Assembly (NCBI GenBank): GCA_013397845.1
Contig: VZTG01002907.1
Location: 62,001-126,000, forward strand
DNA: 64,000 bases
Direction of reading: 5' to 3'
From: Melanocharis versteri
Lineage: Eukaryota; Chordata; Aves; Passeriformes; Melanocharitidae
Shown here: piece after piece, positions 27,001 through 39,486 of the stretch
How positions within the stretch are numbered: the first letter of the stretch is position 1
How the letters are laid out: each line of letters begins with the position of its first letter
The notes under the pieces: generated by a model
The model's input: only the letters and a program-made list of their open reading frames with translations
The model's database searches: none
What the model was told of the DNA's origin: nothing
Translations under genes and position numbers: made by a program

Positions 27001-30000
27001 ATGACTAAATCTGAAAAATTCAATTTTTTTTTTTATGTTGGAAGATTCATCCTAATTAAATTTGCATGTAAGGAGTTACCTTTTCCCCACATCCAAGCTT
27101 TTTGTGCACCTATAATCCTCATTTAGAAGTGGCAGCTTTAAAATTAGTTTAATTGCTACTTTTTAAATCAAGGGCAGTTTCAGAATGAGTTCACTTTTTT
27201 TTCCCCCTGAGAGAAAATTAAGAAATACAAATTTCTCTTCAGTTCCTTCTGCTGCTGGGTATTTGCTGTTTGCTTCTAGAGCTTTGGCTGAACCATTGAT
27301 TCTCAATGTATTGTGCCTGCTGTGCTGATTGAGTGAGGCTACACAAGGGTCTTTGTTTAAATATATTAATAGCAGAGAGCTCTGGCTGAGAATAATGAGA
27401 TGGATACCTACCAAGCAGGATGTGCAGATTGGTTGCAGTGGATTAGTGGTAGATAAGGCAACCAGCAGCAACAAATGAACAAGCTGGCCAGCCATGTTTA
27501 ATGTGTTGGAAGGTGTATCTTAGCCACTTCAGAGGCTGTATTTGACAGTGTGGGTACTTACAGGTAACTGAAGTTTGTTGCACGCTGCCTGAACAGTTGC
27601 AAGATACATTTGACTCAAATGCCAAGCAAGTACACTGATTGCACGTGTCACTGGGCCTGCTCTTGTCAGCATCGTTACGAATTGCCTTGTCATTTTGAAA
27701 ATCATCTTATGGTCTTCGATTATAGTTGGATTGTGGTCCACCTGGATTCCTGGGGACCTGGAGGAGTCCTGCCTAGTCCCTGGTGCTGGTCAAGATTGCC
27801 TGTCACAGGATAATGTCGTGAGGCTGTGCCAGAAAGGTGCTGCAAAATGTCATCTCAGAGTGTCGGTGCTCTGAAGGGCAGATACGTCTTCAGCAGAGGC
27901 TGCAAGTCCCCGTGTCACAGACACCAGCCCAGATCCAGTTTGCTGCAACAGGCTCAAGCTTGTTCTCTCTCCAATAATTTGAGGAGTAGGGCAGCTCTTC
28001 ATGCTGATTCTGTAAAACAGGATTTTGAACCCAGTTGAAATGATGGCTCTGATCCAAAACTTTCTTCAACTGAACAGTGACAATCCACACAAGACCCACA
28101 TTGAGCCCCACATTAGTATCTGTGTGAAGCAAAACTTTGTTTTTTTCAGATTCTCAGAACTTCTTGTGTTTGAACTGCAGACATGCCCTCTGAAAAACAG
28201 AGAGATTTATTTATAATTGGCTAGATTTGCAAGCTTGCTTTATTACATTATTTCCTGCCCAGGATTTCTTAATACTGAATAGAAATTATTATGAAAACTT
28301 CTTACTTCAGGGCATTTCCAGACTAGCAGGGTTGGAGCAGAACCTGTCATTGCTGGTCCAGTTTTATTTCTGGAAAAATCTGCTGAACTGAGCCAGAGTT
28401 CAAGTCCACAAGGGGAACACATGCACTTATAACACTCATGCACGCACTCAATGAGTTAGTTCCAACTCCTGTTGTGGGACTTTCAGCCCAATGCCTTTAA
28501 ATAGCACACAAGCATTTGACCTGCTAACTTGATAGCCATCTCTTTACTTGCAGCATCCTGTAAAAATTATTTTGCGATGTGTCTCAGAGTCAGAAATATC
28601 CCTATTTTTCTGTTTTGTCAACCCATGGGCTGTCAAGTGGAGTAAGGGAGGGGTGAAAGGGGGGGAGAGTCAAACTCAGCATGAAGTCTGGGACTTCAGC
28701 CTAAAATGTAATATGGAATCTTTACCTCTGAGTAGAACTGTGGTACCTTATGCCAGAAAACAATACAGGCTTGGCCAACTAGGGATTAGCTGTTATTATT
28801 CTGGCTTTTTGTTGCTAGACTTTCTATGCTAAACCCATAAGGAGAATAAAAAATCAGCTCACTTTAGAGGTGGTGAAGAAGATCTGGGCAGGCAGTTGGT
28901 ACTCACCTGTGATTTCCTCACTCTGGTGCTACATGACTACGTTTTCCATATACTGGGAGAGCTCCAGAGCTCTGCAAAATCTGTCTTTACTGCTTTAAGG
29001 GCATTTAAGCACAATAGTAATCAGCTTTATAGAAGCACCTTTGGAAATGCACAAGATCTTCATCCAAAACTTATCAAACTTATAAGTACATGTTCTTGAT
29101 TTTAATGGAGTTTGGATTAGGTTGTCAGGGAACTTAATGGAGCTGCTTCTGACATTTTGTGCAGTAACAATCTGCAGTTCAAGTGTCTGACCGCACTTCA
29201 GCAACTTGAAACTCAAAAGATTTCAGTGTGGAAAGTCTGTGCTTCATTACCCTGCTTTAAGGGGAGGAAGCTTAACGTGTAATACAAATGAGTATGAAAA
29301 CTGCTTACTTCAGAACATTTCCAGGCATCATTTGTTGTAGTAATCCATTTTCATTCCTAGTGGGGGCTTCCTTCCCAGACCTTTATGGATTGAAAAAGAC
29401 TTCATCTCCCTAAACGCCCCAGGACATATTAAGATCAGAACTAGAATGCATTGGAAAGGGAAGTTTCTATCCCACAGAAACTTCAGAATTTCGACATTGG
29501 ATTCAGCTTCAAACCAAGACGAGGAGTTGACATTTCAAAGCTTTTTAGAGAGTGAAATATTCCCTAGACCTCTGATTCAAAAATGTCATTATTTTGTTTC
29601 AAGCTGTGTCCCCCACAGCATTACTCTGAGCTGTGTATCGGAGGTACAGTATTCTTATTGTTTCCTTTGCTTACCATGCTGATGAAGCAGTGCCTTCCGT
29701 GGTGCTTATTTTCATGACGAGGTCCTCAACCACCTCTCGTCAGATGAGTATGCCCATAGATCAGTGTCTTGGCAGACTTTTCCGGTTCTGCAGACCAAGT
29801 GAGTCTACTTTTCTTGATAGCTGGCCTCTCCTAGTGTCTTGCATCTTTGGCATCTCTGATAACAGCCATTTTCCTTCCCTCCATGTTTTGTTCATGCTGT
29901 GGGTGGATGCTGAAAGGAACAATTCTGACTTCCTGTTCCTTGTTAACCCTTTGCGGATTTCTGGGGGAGTCGTGACATATTTTCACCCATTCCTTAGGAT

Positions 30001-33000
30001 TTTTCAATGAGTTCTCTGCAGCCTTGATGGACAGTGAAAATAATGTTATGGAAATGACATGGTCTCAACTCAGCCAAACTTCTGTTTCTTCTGCACAAAG
30101 ATATTGTTCTCTTGAACTGTGTATTTTTTCAGGGGCACTTTAATATTTCCTTGTCTATCTTTTGCTGTCATAAGAGTCCAGCCTGTAAGATGTTTTCGTG
30201 TAAGAGTTACTAAAAACTAATATAAGAGATCTGGAGTAATGTTTTTCATTTTAAAGCATCAGTGACTCCATTGCAAACACTAGCAACCTTTCTAGTGGAT
30301 GTAATTACCTTCAAAAGATGGAAGAATTTCCCCAGGTAGTGAAAAAAAAAGAAAATAAAAAAGTGAACTTGGGGACATTTTTTATTTCAGACAATAGTTA
30401 ATCACTCTTAAGTCTTTTTAATGAAAATTTCATACATATTCCCAGAGCTCTGCATATCTAGTAAGACAGATAATCTAAAAGAGTAAAGAAAAGATCTCTG
30501 CAGAGACCTTGCAGAGAAATAGGAAATTCATTTAATTTCATCAAAACTTTTAATTGCATAAAATTATCTGAGACACTGCCAAATAGAGTAAGGTTAATAT
30601 ACATTTTGTACATAGCACAGAAGTGTTAGTAATCACAAGGGTCTCCATACTTCCACTTTGCTCATACTGCCATTTGAAACACAGCATTTCAACGAAAGAA
30701 ATATTTTTATGCTGTACACTGGTATTGGCTGTCCAACTCAAAAAAAGAAACAAACCACAGTATAACTTCCTTTCACACCTGAGATTTTCTTGGTGGTTTC
30801 CTCCACATGTTGGGACATAGCTCCAAATTGCTCATTTTATGAATTAACTTTAATCGGGGTATAGCCCATGGCAATATGTGACCTGATGATTCATAAAGTT
30901 AGAAATGCTTTAAAGTAGTAAATGCTGGTTTTTGAAATTGGTTACCTCATACCTGGATTTGAGATCCAGCCTGTTTCATATCCAAGCTGTTCACATATTC
31001 GTTTCAAGATGGGCAAAGGCATAAAGATTTGTGTACCACTCTAAACTGAATTACTGAGTATAAAATATGAGCAGATATGAAAGGGAATTCTGACCTTTCT
31101 TCTGTTATCTGGGCTCCCCAGTAGGACCCTTCTCGCTGTGGGTGCTAGTGATCTCTAATGCACTAGAAGGAAAATCTGATTTGTAGGCATTGTCATATAG
31201 TTTTCAGATCATGCAAGTGATTCTTTTTACCATCTTGTCTACACAGTGGCATTCATGGAAGTTAAAGCACACCAGTCTGTGTATATTGAAGGTGGTTCAG
31301 CTCCTATAGGGATATTCTTATACAGAAAAAAATTAGACGTAACTCTTACACAGTAACATGGATACAATTCATATATCTGTACTTGGAAGTTTTGTATGGA
31401 GTAGTCACAGTCAAGATATGCTTATCTTTGCTTCTGCTTCCTAACCATTATTTGTCTTGGTGTTTCTAGTAGATTAAGATGTCTCTTGCAGTCTTGATAT
31501 GACTAGGTTTTCAAGGAAATGTTTTGTTTAATTTATGACTGTTACTTTTTTAGGCCTCATTAATTCCCTTAGAGGGATCATAATATAACGTGTAAGCATA
31601 GGAGGCTTGACCCGGTTCTGACCTCGAAGAAGTAGGTAAAATCAAAAAAATTTGATGATAGCTTTCATCAAGCTTGAATCTACAATGATTTAAATTCAAT
31701 TAATTATATTGTGAATATGACAGATAATCAAGGAATCAGCTATTGTGCAGCTAGTAAAATAATGATGTTAGAAGTGGGAATTGAATTGCTAAAAATAAAT
31801 ACTGGTCATTAAAGCCTGCGTTTTCATAGGCAAGTGAAGAGAAATTGTCAAACCCAGAAGTATATCTCTGGCAGAGATGTGTAATTCTGCTCACTCAGAT
31901 TTGCACAAATAAGAAATACTAGTCTGAATGTTTAAGTGGGCAAGTTACACATACAGCTTTTATGAGTCTTGATGATAAGTCCCCTATTTGTTCTCATCAT
32001 TTTCTAGGGCCAAGTTCTCTGATTTAACTAAAACTCAGAAATGCAGGGAAATTTGAAGCTGACAGAAACAGTTCATATAAAATTCCCCATGTTTATATAT
32101 ACACACTCTGTTTGGTTAAGAGCCTTAGCACAAACTCATTAGAAGTTATAGACAAATATTTGTTCATCGCTTACTCTGCATGCCAGAATGCTAGAATGCC
32201 TTTCATTTTCTAATACTTACAAAAGTATTTATAACACTGTAAGGACTTCCGTAATTTCTTGGATTTCAATTATTTATGTGCGAAATTCGTAACTTGGATG
32301 CAGAACTTAAAAGTTCAAACAAAAGGCCTGTATTAACGCTGTGTTGAACAAATAGTCCATTAGTTAATTTTAAATGTACTCAATTATAAATTAGTACTTG
32401 ATTCTCCTTGGAATAACAGAGGTTTTGCAAACTAAGAAACCTAGTTTATGTATTCAACTCTTAAAATTTTGAACCAAGCAATTTGTATATAGGAACAAAG
32501 CCAGTTTCAGAGCAGATAATTGCATTCATGCAATGACTCTCAATTCTCTTTTTGCAATCATTCCATCCTTCTTTATCAGATCTTTTACAATGTCTGAACA
32601 CAGGCATTGACAGTGTGGAATGGGATTATTGTCAAACATAATTAAAACCACATGGCTTCCCCAGCTGCATAGCAGGTAAAATTTCAGCGGCATGTTACTA
32701 TTGATCCATGCTGCTCTTTACTTTTATCTGTCTGTCTGCTTCCTATCTGTCTTCTTATCTGTTTCAGGCATTTTTCTTTGAGAAACTCTAAGAAGTGAAA
32801 TTTCTGGTAGGACTCTGACCAAGAAATGTTCACGATGCCCTAAAATAACAACCTCCAACAATACACTTTTCTTCCTCTGGACTGCAAAAGCCATTGAGTA
32901 CTAACCTGTTCACTATCTCTCGCCTGACTTCAGTGCACACTCCCAGCCAGATTTGCTCAGTCGCTTTCATTGCTAAGGTACTTTATGGCCATCTAGAGAT

Positions 33001-33097
33001 GCTAAGAGAGAAATTTAGAGTAATTAGTTGCAGAGATGGATTGAGCAGTCAGTTGGTAACTTCTCACGTTGAACTGCACGTCTTTCTTTCTTGCCAG

Positions 33098-33224
33098 ATT
33101 GTTGGCTGTGACCACCAGCTGGGAAGTGCTGTCAAGGAGGATAACTGTGGGGTCTGCAATGGAGATGGGTCCACCTGTCGGCTGGTTCGAGGCCAGTATA
33201 AGTCCCAGCTCTCAGCGAGTAAAC
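33098..33224 (+). CDS. ADAMTSL1: ADAMTSL1 exon: end of cysteine-rich region, start of spacer
   Basis: A 127-nt exon with 42 codons plus one base (phase 1 out), bordered by tttcttgccag and gtaagc. It reads IVGCDHQLGSAVKEDNCG, then VCNGDGSTCRLVRGQYKS and QLSASK. The CGVCNGDGSTC block is the hallmark that ends the cysteine-rich region in ADAMTS and ADAMTSL proteins; four cysteines are here. The last base, C, joins TG of the next exon to give a leucine codon before DDTVV. The open frame continues into intron on both sides (about 32894-33292), so the limits were set by splice sites and family homology, not by ORF ends. Confidence 0.95.
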
Positions 33225-34279
33225 GTAAGCTGTTCCTTCTGGTAAAGTGCCACCTACCCCTTTTAGTGAAGTACTCATTTACTGCAAGCTAGATTTCACT
33301 CCTCTCTTCCTCAGGTACCTGAATAATTATGGTCAGTCTAGTTGTCCCCACGGGTGATTGCCTCTTGGGTTAAAGCAACCTTGCTCAGGCTGTAGGTCAG
33401 GTTGTGGGGGTGGACAGTGGCTTGTGGAAAGGTGTCATCAGCATATTCCCCACCTCAGCTAGCTAGTTGCTTGTGAAGAGCAGGAGAGCAAGAAGAGGTG
33501 GTTCTTCCAGCATGTCTCTGACTTTTAGCTGGCTCGGCATAGGACTTCGTCCACGGTGCTCTGAACAGAGTGGTTTATGCTGCACTACAGCAGCAAGGAA
33601 CCCTGAGAGGCTGATGGTGCCAACCTGGCAGAGTGCTCTCTCCAAGGACTATTTAGCGTCGTGTGTGCCTGCACGCTCAGCATGGTCACTCAGCTCTGCA
33701 GTGGGCTGAGGAGCCTGAGCTGTCAGAAACTGCCTACGCAGGCATGAGAGATGCCTACAGAAAAACTCACATGCTGAGCCAACTTTAACCCAGATTGGTG
33801 AAGTAGCACTAGGGTGCCCCAGTGAAAGGGTTAGTTTGTCCTGAATCCCAGACAGGTTTTTCAGGCTGTTTACAGCACCACAGAGGGAGCTATAAAACTT
33901 TTGGGGTGAGAGATAGGGTGCGTCCGGTCAGTTTGAAGGAAGGATTAAAAGGTAGGTGTGTTTTAATGCCTGTGTAGACACACCTAAGGAATCACATGTG
34001 CTAGCCTGCAAACCTGCCCCCAGCCTTAGAGTTTAATCAGACCAGCTCTACCATTCTGGAGCAACTTTCCCGTTGCTGTATAGCACATGACTTTAAAGAT
34101 TCAAATAGCAGCGTAATGTCTGCTGAAGACAGTGTGTGTGTACTTGCGGATTCTGTAACAGGGAGAGCTGCTTTTTACAAAAGCTCCTCTCTGTGAAAGA
34201 GTAACTGTATGGAGCACGGCATGCAGAGCAGCTGATAGCACTGGGCAGCTGTGGCTCCGTGTTTGCTGTCTGAGAGGGA

Positions 34280-34305
34280 GAGTAGGGGAAGGGAAGGGAA
34301 GGGAG
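34280..34305. repeat. Short (GGGAA)n repeat
   Basis: Four purine-rich pentamer units, aggggaagggaagggaag, in the intron before exon 38941-39015. Confidence 0.7.
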
Positions 34306-35221
34306 AGCAACTATTTTGTATGAAGGCAAGAAAGGAATAATCCTCATAAGAGTTCCATTGCTGAAGCAGAATTGTACGTCAGAGGACAAAGGAAATAATT
34401 CACAAAGATTTAGGAATGGAATTTCACCTCATTGTTAAGTTTTCTGCAGTGTGCAGGAACAGATTTGGAAATCACTAGGCTACTTGAGACATAATAGTGT
34501 TTGTGAACTTTTTTGGCAGATGTCTTTTCCTGTAGGAGCAATTAATTGTTTTTGAGTTGCTTTGTGGTAAAAAGGTGCTCATGTCTTCTCTACCTAGGAT
34601 AAAGGCACTAATATATTATGCACAGTACTAAAATGTTAGTAAAACACAGTACCTACTCCCAATGGTTTTCTATTAGATGTAAAGAATGTTATATAGGTAA
34701 TAGAGCAGATGGCAGAGAACACAATATTAGACTGAGACAAATATGAAAAAACGTTAGAGAATGGATTTTTCAGGCACATTTTCCTGTATATAATTGTTAT
34801 GCAGAACTGAGAAAATCGTAGGTTTTGTGTGCACTCTGTATAAACCATATGGCATTATTCCCTTCCCTGCTGTAAACATACATGTTTTTATGCAACACTA
34901 TGAAATCTGAATCTATGAAAAGTAAGTCTTTTGTTAAATTGGGTTTTTTAAAATTGTGAAGACACAGTTATGAATCCCCTTCGCATGTATGATATAGTAT
35001 GAATTCTTTTTGAGGTTTGCCTCAAAATTATTTATGTAAATGTTGTGAAAAATTGAGATTTTTAAATGTTGAAAATCTTTTAAAAATCTATTGTGTTCAT
35101 TTTCTGTATTTATCTTCCCCAGCACTGTTGGAACATTGCCTGCGTCAGCATCTTGCTTTTTTGTTGTGATAAACATAAATGCGCAAGCAAATCTGGGATC
35201 AGGACCTGATTAGTTTTATTT

Positions 35222-35245
35222 ATCCAGTCATTTAAATGACTGGAT
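35222..35245. repeat. Perfect 24-bp palindrome
   Basis: Two 12-bp arms (35222-35233 and 35234-35245) are exact reverse complements with no spacer. The centre is cattTAAAtg-like (tttaaa). No known site type is recognised. Confidence 0.85.
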
Positions 35246-38200
35246 TCACTAGCTGATAGCTGAATTTCAAGGTATCTTTATAAAATAATCCTGTTTTTCT
35301 AGAATTATGTCTACTTTATCTGTGGTCTTAACAAGGGATTAAAAGCCAGTATGAGCCAGACTGCCATGCAGTGTTAGAAAAATCAGAGGGGAAATGTACA
35401 TCAGTGACTAGATATCAGCAGAGGTGTTCTTTGGCCTCGCTTGGGATTTTTGTTCCTCTAAGAACAGTATTCAATCTTGAGGACTGTTCCAGGGGAATTG
35501 GACAGTTGACCCTTACTCCAGAGCTGTCACAATAGTTTCTGAAACTGTTTATATCTCAAAACCACTCCAAACACAGTCTTCAGCTCATCGTACTAAATTA
35601 ATTTTCTCTTGGTGCTCACATCCAGTTCCGTTCTCCGTGCTGTTTATATCATGCAAAGGCATAAGAGAAAGAAATTCATAGAACTTTTAAACACTTAGCA
35701 TTTTCTACAGGAACAGCTTCTTCACTATTTTTAAGGGTAGTATACATGTCCCAGTGGCCTCAGAAACAGAAACAGAGTAGGGCAGTATTTAGTGTGATGT
35801 TGAATTCTCACCTACATTTTTGTTAAAAAAGAAAGAACCTTTGTCTGTACTTATGTAAGACTAATAATAAAAAAGCTACAAAAACCTTCATTCATTCCAG
35901 AAATATTATTTTGTCTTAGGTGGCTTGGGTGTTTCTTTTGAAGTCTGCAGAAAATGTATCTTTCCCTTTTAATTTAATATCTTCTTTGGGGAACAGTGTA
36001 TGTCCTTCCTATGAAGATAAACTGCATTTAAGCAGGCTTCTTTGTATTAATGAAGAAGCTAGAGAGTTGGTCCCATAAGTTGTTAGTGCATCCTGCGGAT
36101 CACCTAGGGCAAAGCTGGTATTTCTCTAAAGCAGGATTGACATCTACTAGTGAAGTAGATTAGTTTTAAAAGAGACTTGTAGAAGTTATAATGCGGTTTA
36201 GATATTCACCTAATTACTCTTGTCATGGCTGTCAAAAATAGATGTGGTTCCAAATTTCCACTGAATATGAGTAGTAATCAGAAGATAGAAAGGACTCCAT
36301 TTTTCATCATGAGAACTGACAGACCTTTTGGACAAAATCCAAATTAAAAATCCAAAATGCGAAGAAATTGATCTCTTATAGGAATCTGATGTATACACGA
36401 CATTTAACTTTTGCCTAAAACCTTGCATTTTCTTCTCAGCCCTGAGCCACTGTCCTCTTAGTTATCTGGAACTCTCCCTTGCTTCCCTGTGCATGGTCTC
36501 CAGAGAAAACCAACCACCTGTTACAGCATTTTGTCTTTTCCTCAGAGGGTTCCACACAGCTGCTCAACAATCTGTCTCTCTGCTTATTATTGGAGAGAGC
36601 TGTGATTAAATGTTAGCCTGCTTACTTTCACATCTCTTCGCAGGAAATGTCTCCCCCTTATCACTGTTAACCGCAGGAAATTATCCTTCAGTCCTCCCTG
36701 CTTCTGCTTTGTGAAATCAGGAAGCACTGTGATAAGCCTAAATCCCACTGAGCTTTGCGTTTCACATAAAGCATGCTAGGATTTCAAATGGAGAGAAACT
36801 GCAAGATCAGGTGAAATATAGTCCTAGCAATACCCTGGGGCAGAAGATGCATGCTGAGAATATAAGCTCACATGCTCTTTAAACTGTCCGATTTTTCTGT
36901 GTCATGTCAGTGAGTTGTTAACTCTGCAGCACAGAGCTTGCAACTGAGAGACAGTCAGATATAGTGATGGCATGGGACTGTCTTTAAATAAGACTTGTAA
37001 AAAGGTCATTAATATTGTTTTTGTAAAATTGAAGTTGTTGTTTTTCCAAACTCATTCCAAAAAATGTTATATATATATATCAAAATGATATATCATACTC
37101 ATGTATTTTGTTCCCCAAATCCTACTGGGTATCTTGAATCTAAATGCCAGAATGGTACCAATAAAGCAGCATTGGAATATCAGTATTTAATGAATTTTTT
37201 AGAAATTGAATATTTGCCTTTCCAAATAGAAAATTTTAATTATGTATAGATATGAAAGATTCCTAGCTTTACTAATCAGTGTGATATCAGAGATGTATAT
37301 GAGCAAGATGCGTGTTGAGTTTAACCCTGGTGTTACAAAAGACTTAGACATTGAAATTTCTGGACAGTTTGAGAAAACATATCAAATCAGAATTTGAAAA
37401 TGGGACATGGTTCAGAAAGCACCTGAAAATTTGAGTAGTCTTTATGTCCATACAGCTTTTGTGGCATTTAGAGAGACTACGTGCATTTCTGCCACACTTC
37501 TGAGATAGTAAGAGGCAACAAATGTATGAGTATTTCATCCCATAAAGCTCTGAAATAAAAGAGTGTCAATATTCGTATGATGCATTACAGAATTTAAAAT
37601 TTAAGAGGATTCTAGTTTACAGTTTTAAGATATTATAGGTTTGGATGAATGAATGTATTGCTTAAAAGTTCGTGTTTCTGGTAGTATTTCCTCTCACTAT
37701 TGACTCTTCATCTTTGATATAAAATGACAACATTAACAACTATTTCACTAGTAAGTGAGAATCCCAATTTAGCTGGGTTCCAACAGTTTTCCCAGTTTGA
37801 TCTGGTCAGAAATGTAAGGCCCAAACTCATATGTTTGAATAAAATGCTTTTATTGTCTGAGTTAGCCTTGCCTGACAAAGCAGAACAGTGTTTTGAGAGC
37901 AGAGCTGTAGCTCCTGCTAGAAGGCATTTCATGACATAGATGTGAGCAGTTCTAATGAATAAATAGTTAAAGAGACTTTGTCCCTCTCACATCTACCACC
38001 TTCTCACTCCCCAAAAAAATCCTGTTAGGCATGCATACTTTTTCTTTCTCAACTTCCAGTTATATATAAGGAGGCAGAATGGACAGGGAAAGGTGAATGA
38101 AATGTGCTGGTTAGTTCAAGTCAGCATTCTCTGGGCACGCCACTTCATAACCCAGGTACAGCAGTTTGTATCATCTTTCCATACCTTTCTATCTCCCTTC

Positions 38201-38940
38201 AGGACATTACTGAAGTTACTGCCTGTTTAGAAATGCTGACCTAACTAACTTTCACAGCTGCATGTGACCTGCATGTTAATTCACACCTCAGTTTAAATCC
38301 AGTTGGCAAATCTCCCAAGGGCTTCATAGGTGCAAGATCCTGCTTTAATACCTGTTTACATGACAGTCTAATGGGCTTCTGCTTTTCCAGGGGCTTTCTG
38401 CTAGCAGTGTAGAAAGGGAAGCAGAGTTATAGCACTTATGGTCATTAAATTAAGAGGTGTGAAAGGGATGACGTACCTGAGAGCAGTAGGAGACCACCAC
38501 GTCACATGGGCAGGATCATGGAGAAGCTAGGAGGTTTAACTGGGAAAAAGTCAAGTGAGAAATGGGAAAGCTATTCTGGTTAAACATTAGAATAAGCTCA
38601 TGCTTCTTTACTTCACCACAAACACCAATTCAAAATACTCGAGAGTTTTAAGTGGATTTGTGATGAGATAGAAACTTATTAGTTACTCATGAAAGCCATA
38701 AATAGTTGTGAAGGAGTTGGGGATAAATAAAATCAACAGGTTTGGGCTCTTCTAAGCACAAGGTTCTTACTACATTTAACAAGTTCTTTTTTTCAGATTT
38801 TTAATCATAATTCTTAGGGTTTTTAATTAGTCCTAGGGTTTTTATTTTGACTGCCTTGTAAACACCTATTTCAGTGCTTATTTGAAAACAGATGGGAATT
38901 TCTTTCCTTATTTACTCCATGCATTTTTGCCTTCCCACAG

Positions 38941-39015
38941 TGGATGATACAGTGGTTGCTATTCCCTATGGAAGCAGACAAGTTCGCCTCGTGCTGAAAG
39001 GACCTGATCATTTAT
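38941..39015 (+). CDS. ADAMTSL1: ADAMTSL1 exon: spacer domain
   Basis: A 75-nt exon entering with two bases and leaving with one, between cttcccacag and gtaagt. Joined to the previous exon it reads LDDTVVAIPYGSRQVRLV then LKGPDHLY. The IPxGxRxVRLxxKGPxHLY pattern is the conserved beginning of the ADAMTS spacer, a cysteine-free beta-rich module used in ADAMTS proteins for substrate and matrix binding. The final T joins AT of the next exon to give tyrosine. The exon is short and flanked by stops in other frames; it is placed by the splice consensus and exact phase fit on both sides. Confidence 0.94.
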
Positions 39016-39441
39016 GTAAGTAGAAGTTGGTGTACACTTGTTTAAGAGAACCTTGGTAACCTGCAGTGCTCTGTTTACGCTGTGGTGTCTGGTTTCCCTC
39101 TCTCAGATCACTGATTTCAACACACAGATGAGTCCTACTCTCAGAAGTTTTCTCAGACCCAGTTTCCTCAGTGGTACACTCTTTTCAAAGCAGACCTTGG
39201 CCAACAGTGCGGAATTCTTTGCCCCTCCATAATTTTTCAGTCATTTCTGTTTGCTTATCCTTTGGCTGGCTCACTTGGTGTCAAGTGCTTTTGTTTAAAA
39301 TTAATAAAATACATACCACTGAGTGAAGAAATATTGAGAACAGTAAAGTATAAGCTTCCCTACAGCTCAGCTCAGCCATTAAGCTGCTCATGACTTTAAC
39401 ACATTTCTGTTATGATAATCTTTCTCTCTTCTCTAGATACA

Positions 39442-39486
39442 CACATGCACTCACACCGTGCATGTGTGCGTGCACACACACACACA
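39442..39486. repeat. CA/TG-rich microsatellite-like stretch
   Basis: Alternating purine-pyrimidine sequence: acacatgcactcacac, then gtgcatgtgtgcgtgcacac and CA units. Such DNA can adopt left-handed structure, but nothing suggests function here. Confidence 0.75.

Larger units (their letters stand above)
17489..33097 (+). other. ADAMTSL1: ADAMTSL1 intron, about 15.6 kb
   Basis: Begins gtaagg and ends tttcttgccag. It holds an LTR-type repeat (21312-21815), a CTTC microsatellite (21996-22053), a compound AAT/ATT/CTATTA microsatellite (23239-23391), a CTGT run (24003-24025), CR1 tails (19676-19726, 23853-23891, 23905-23980), and a 34-bp sequence present twice 1 kb apart (28290 and 29293). Everything else looks like unique AT-rich intron. 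I see no exon, although conserved non-coding elements cannot be ruled out without alignment. Confidence 0.8.
33225..38940 (+). other. ADAMTSL1: ADAMTSL1 intron, about 5.7 kb
   Basis: Begins gtaagc and ends ttgccttcccacag. It contains a moderately GC-richer stretch at about 33330-33730, a short GGGAA repeat near 34280-34305, a 24-bp perfect palindrome at 35222-35245 and a short AT run near 37066-37081. I recognise no transposon copy here. Confidence 0.8.

Noticed and set aside
27443..27741. Overlapping - strand frames considered as a transposase or pseudogene remnant
   Set aside because: No recognisable motif or repeat boundary; compatible with chance.
32894..33292. 132-codon frame read as an independent gene
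   Set aside because: Only its middle (33098-33224) is the ADAMTSL1 exon. The ends are intron read-through, with clear acceptor and donor inside.
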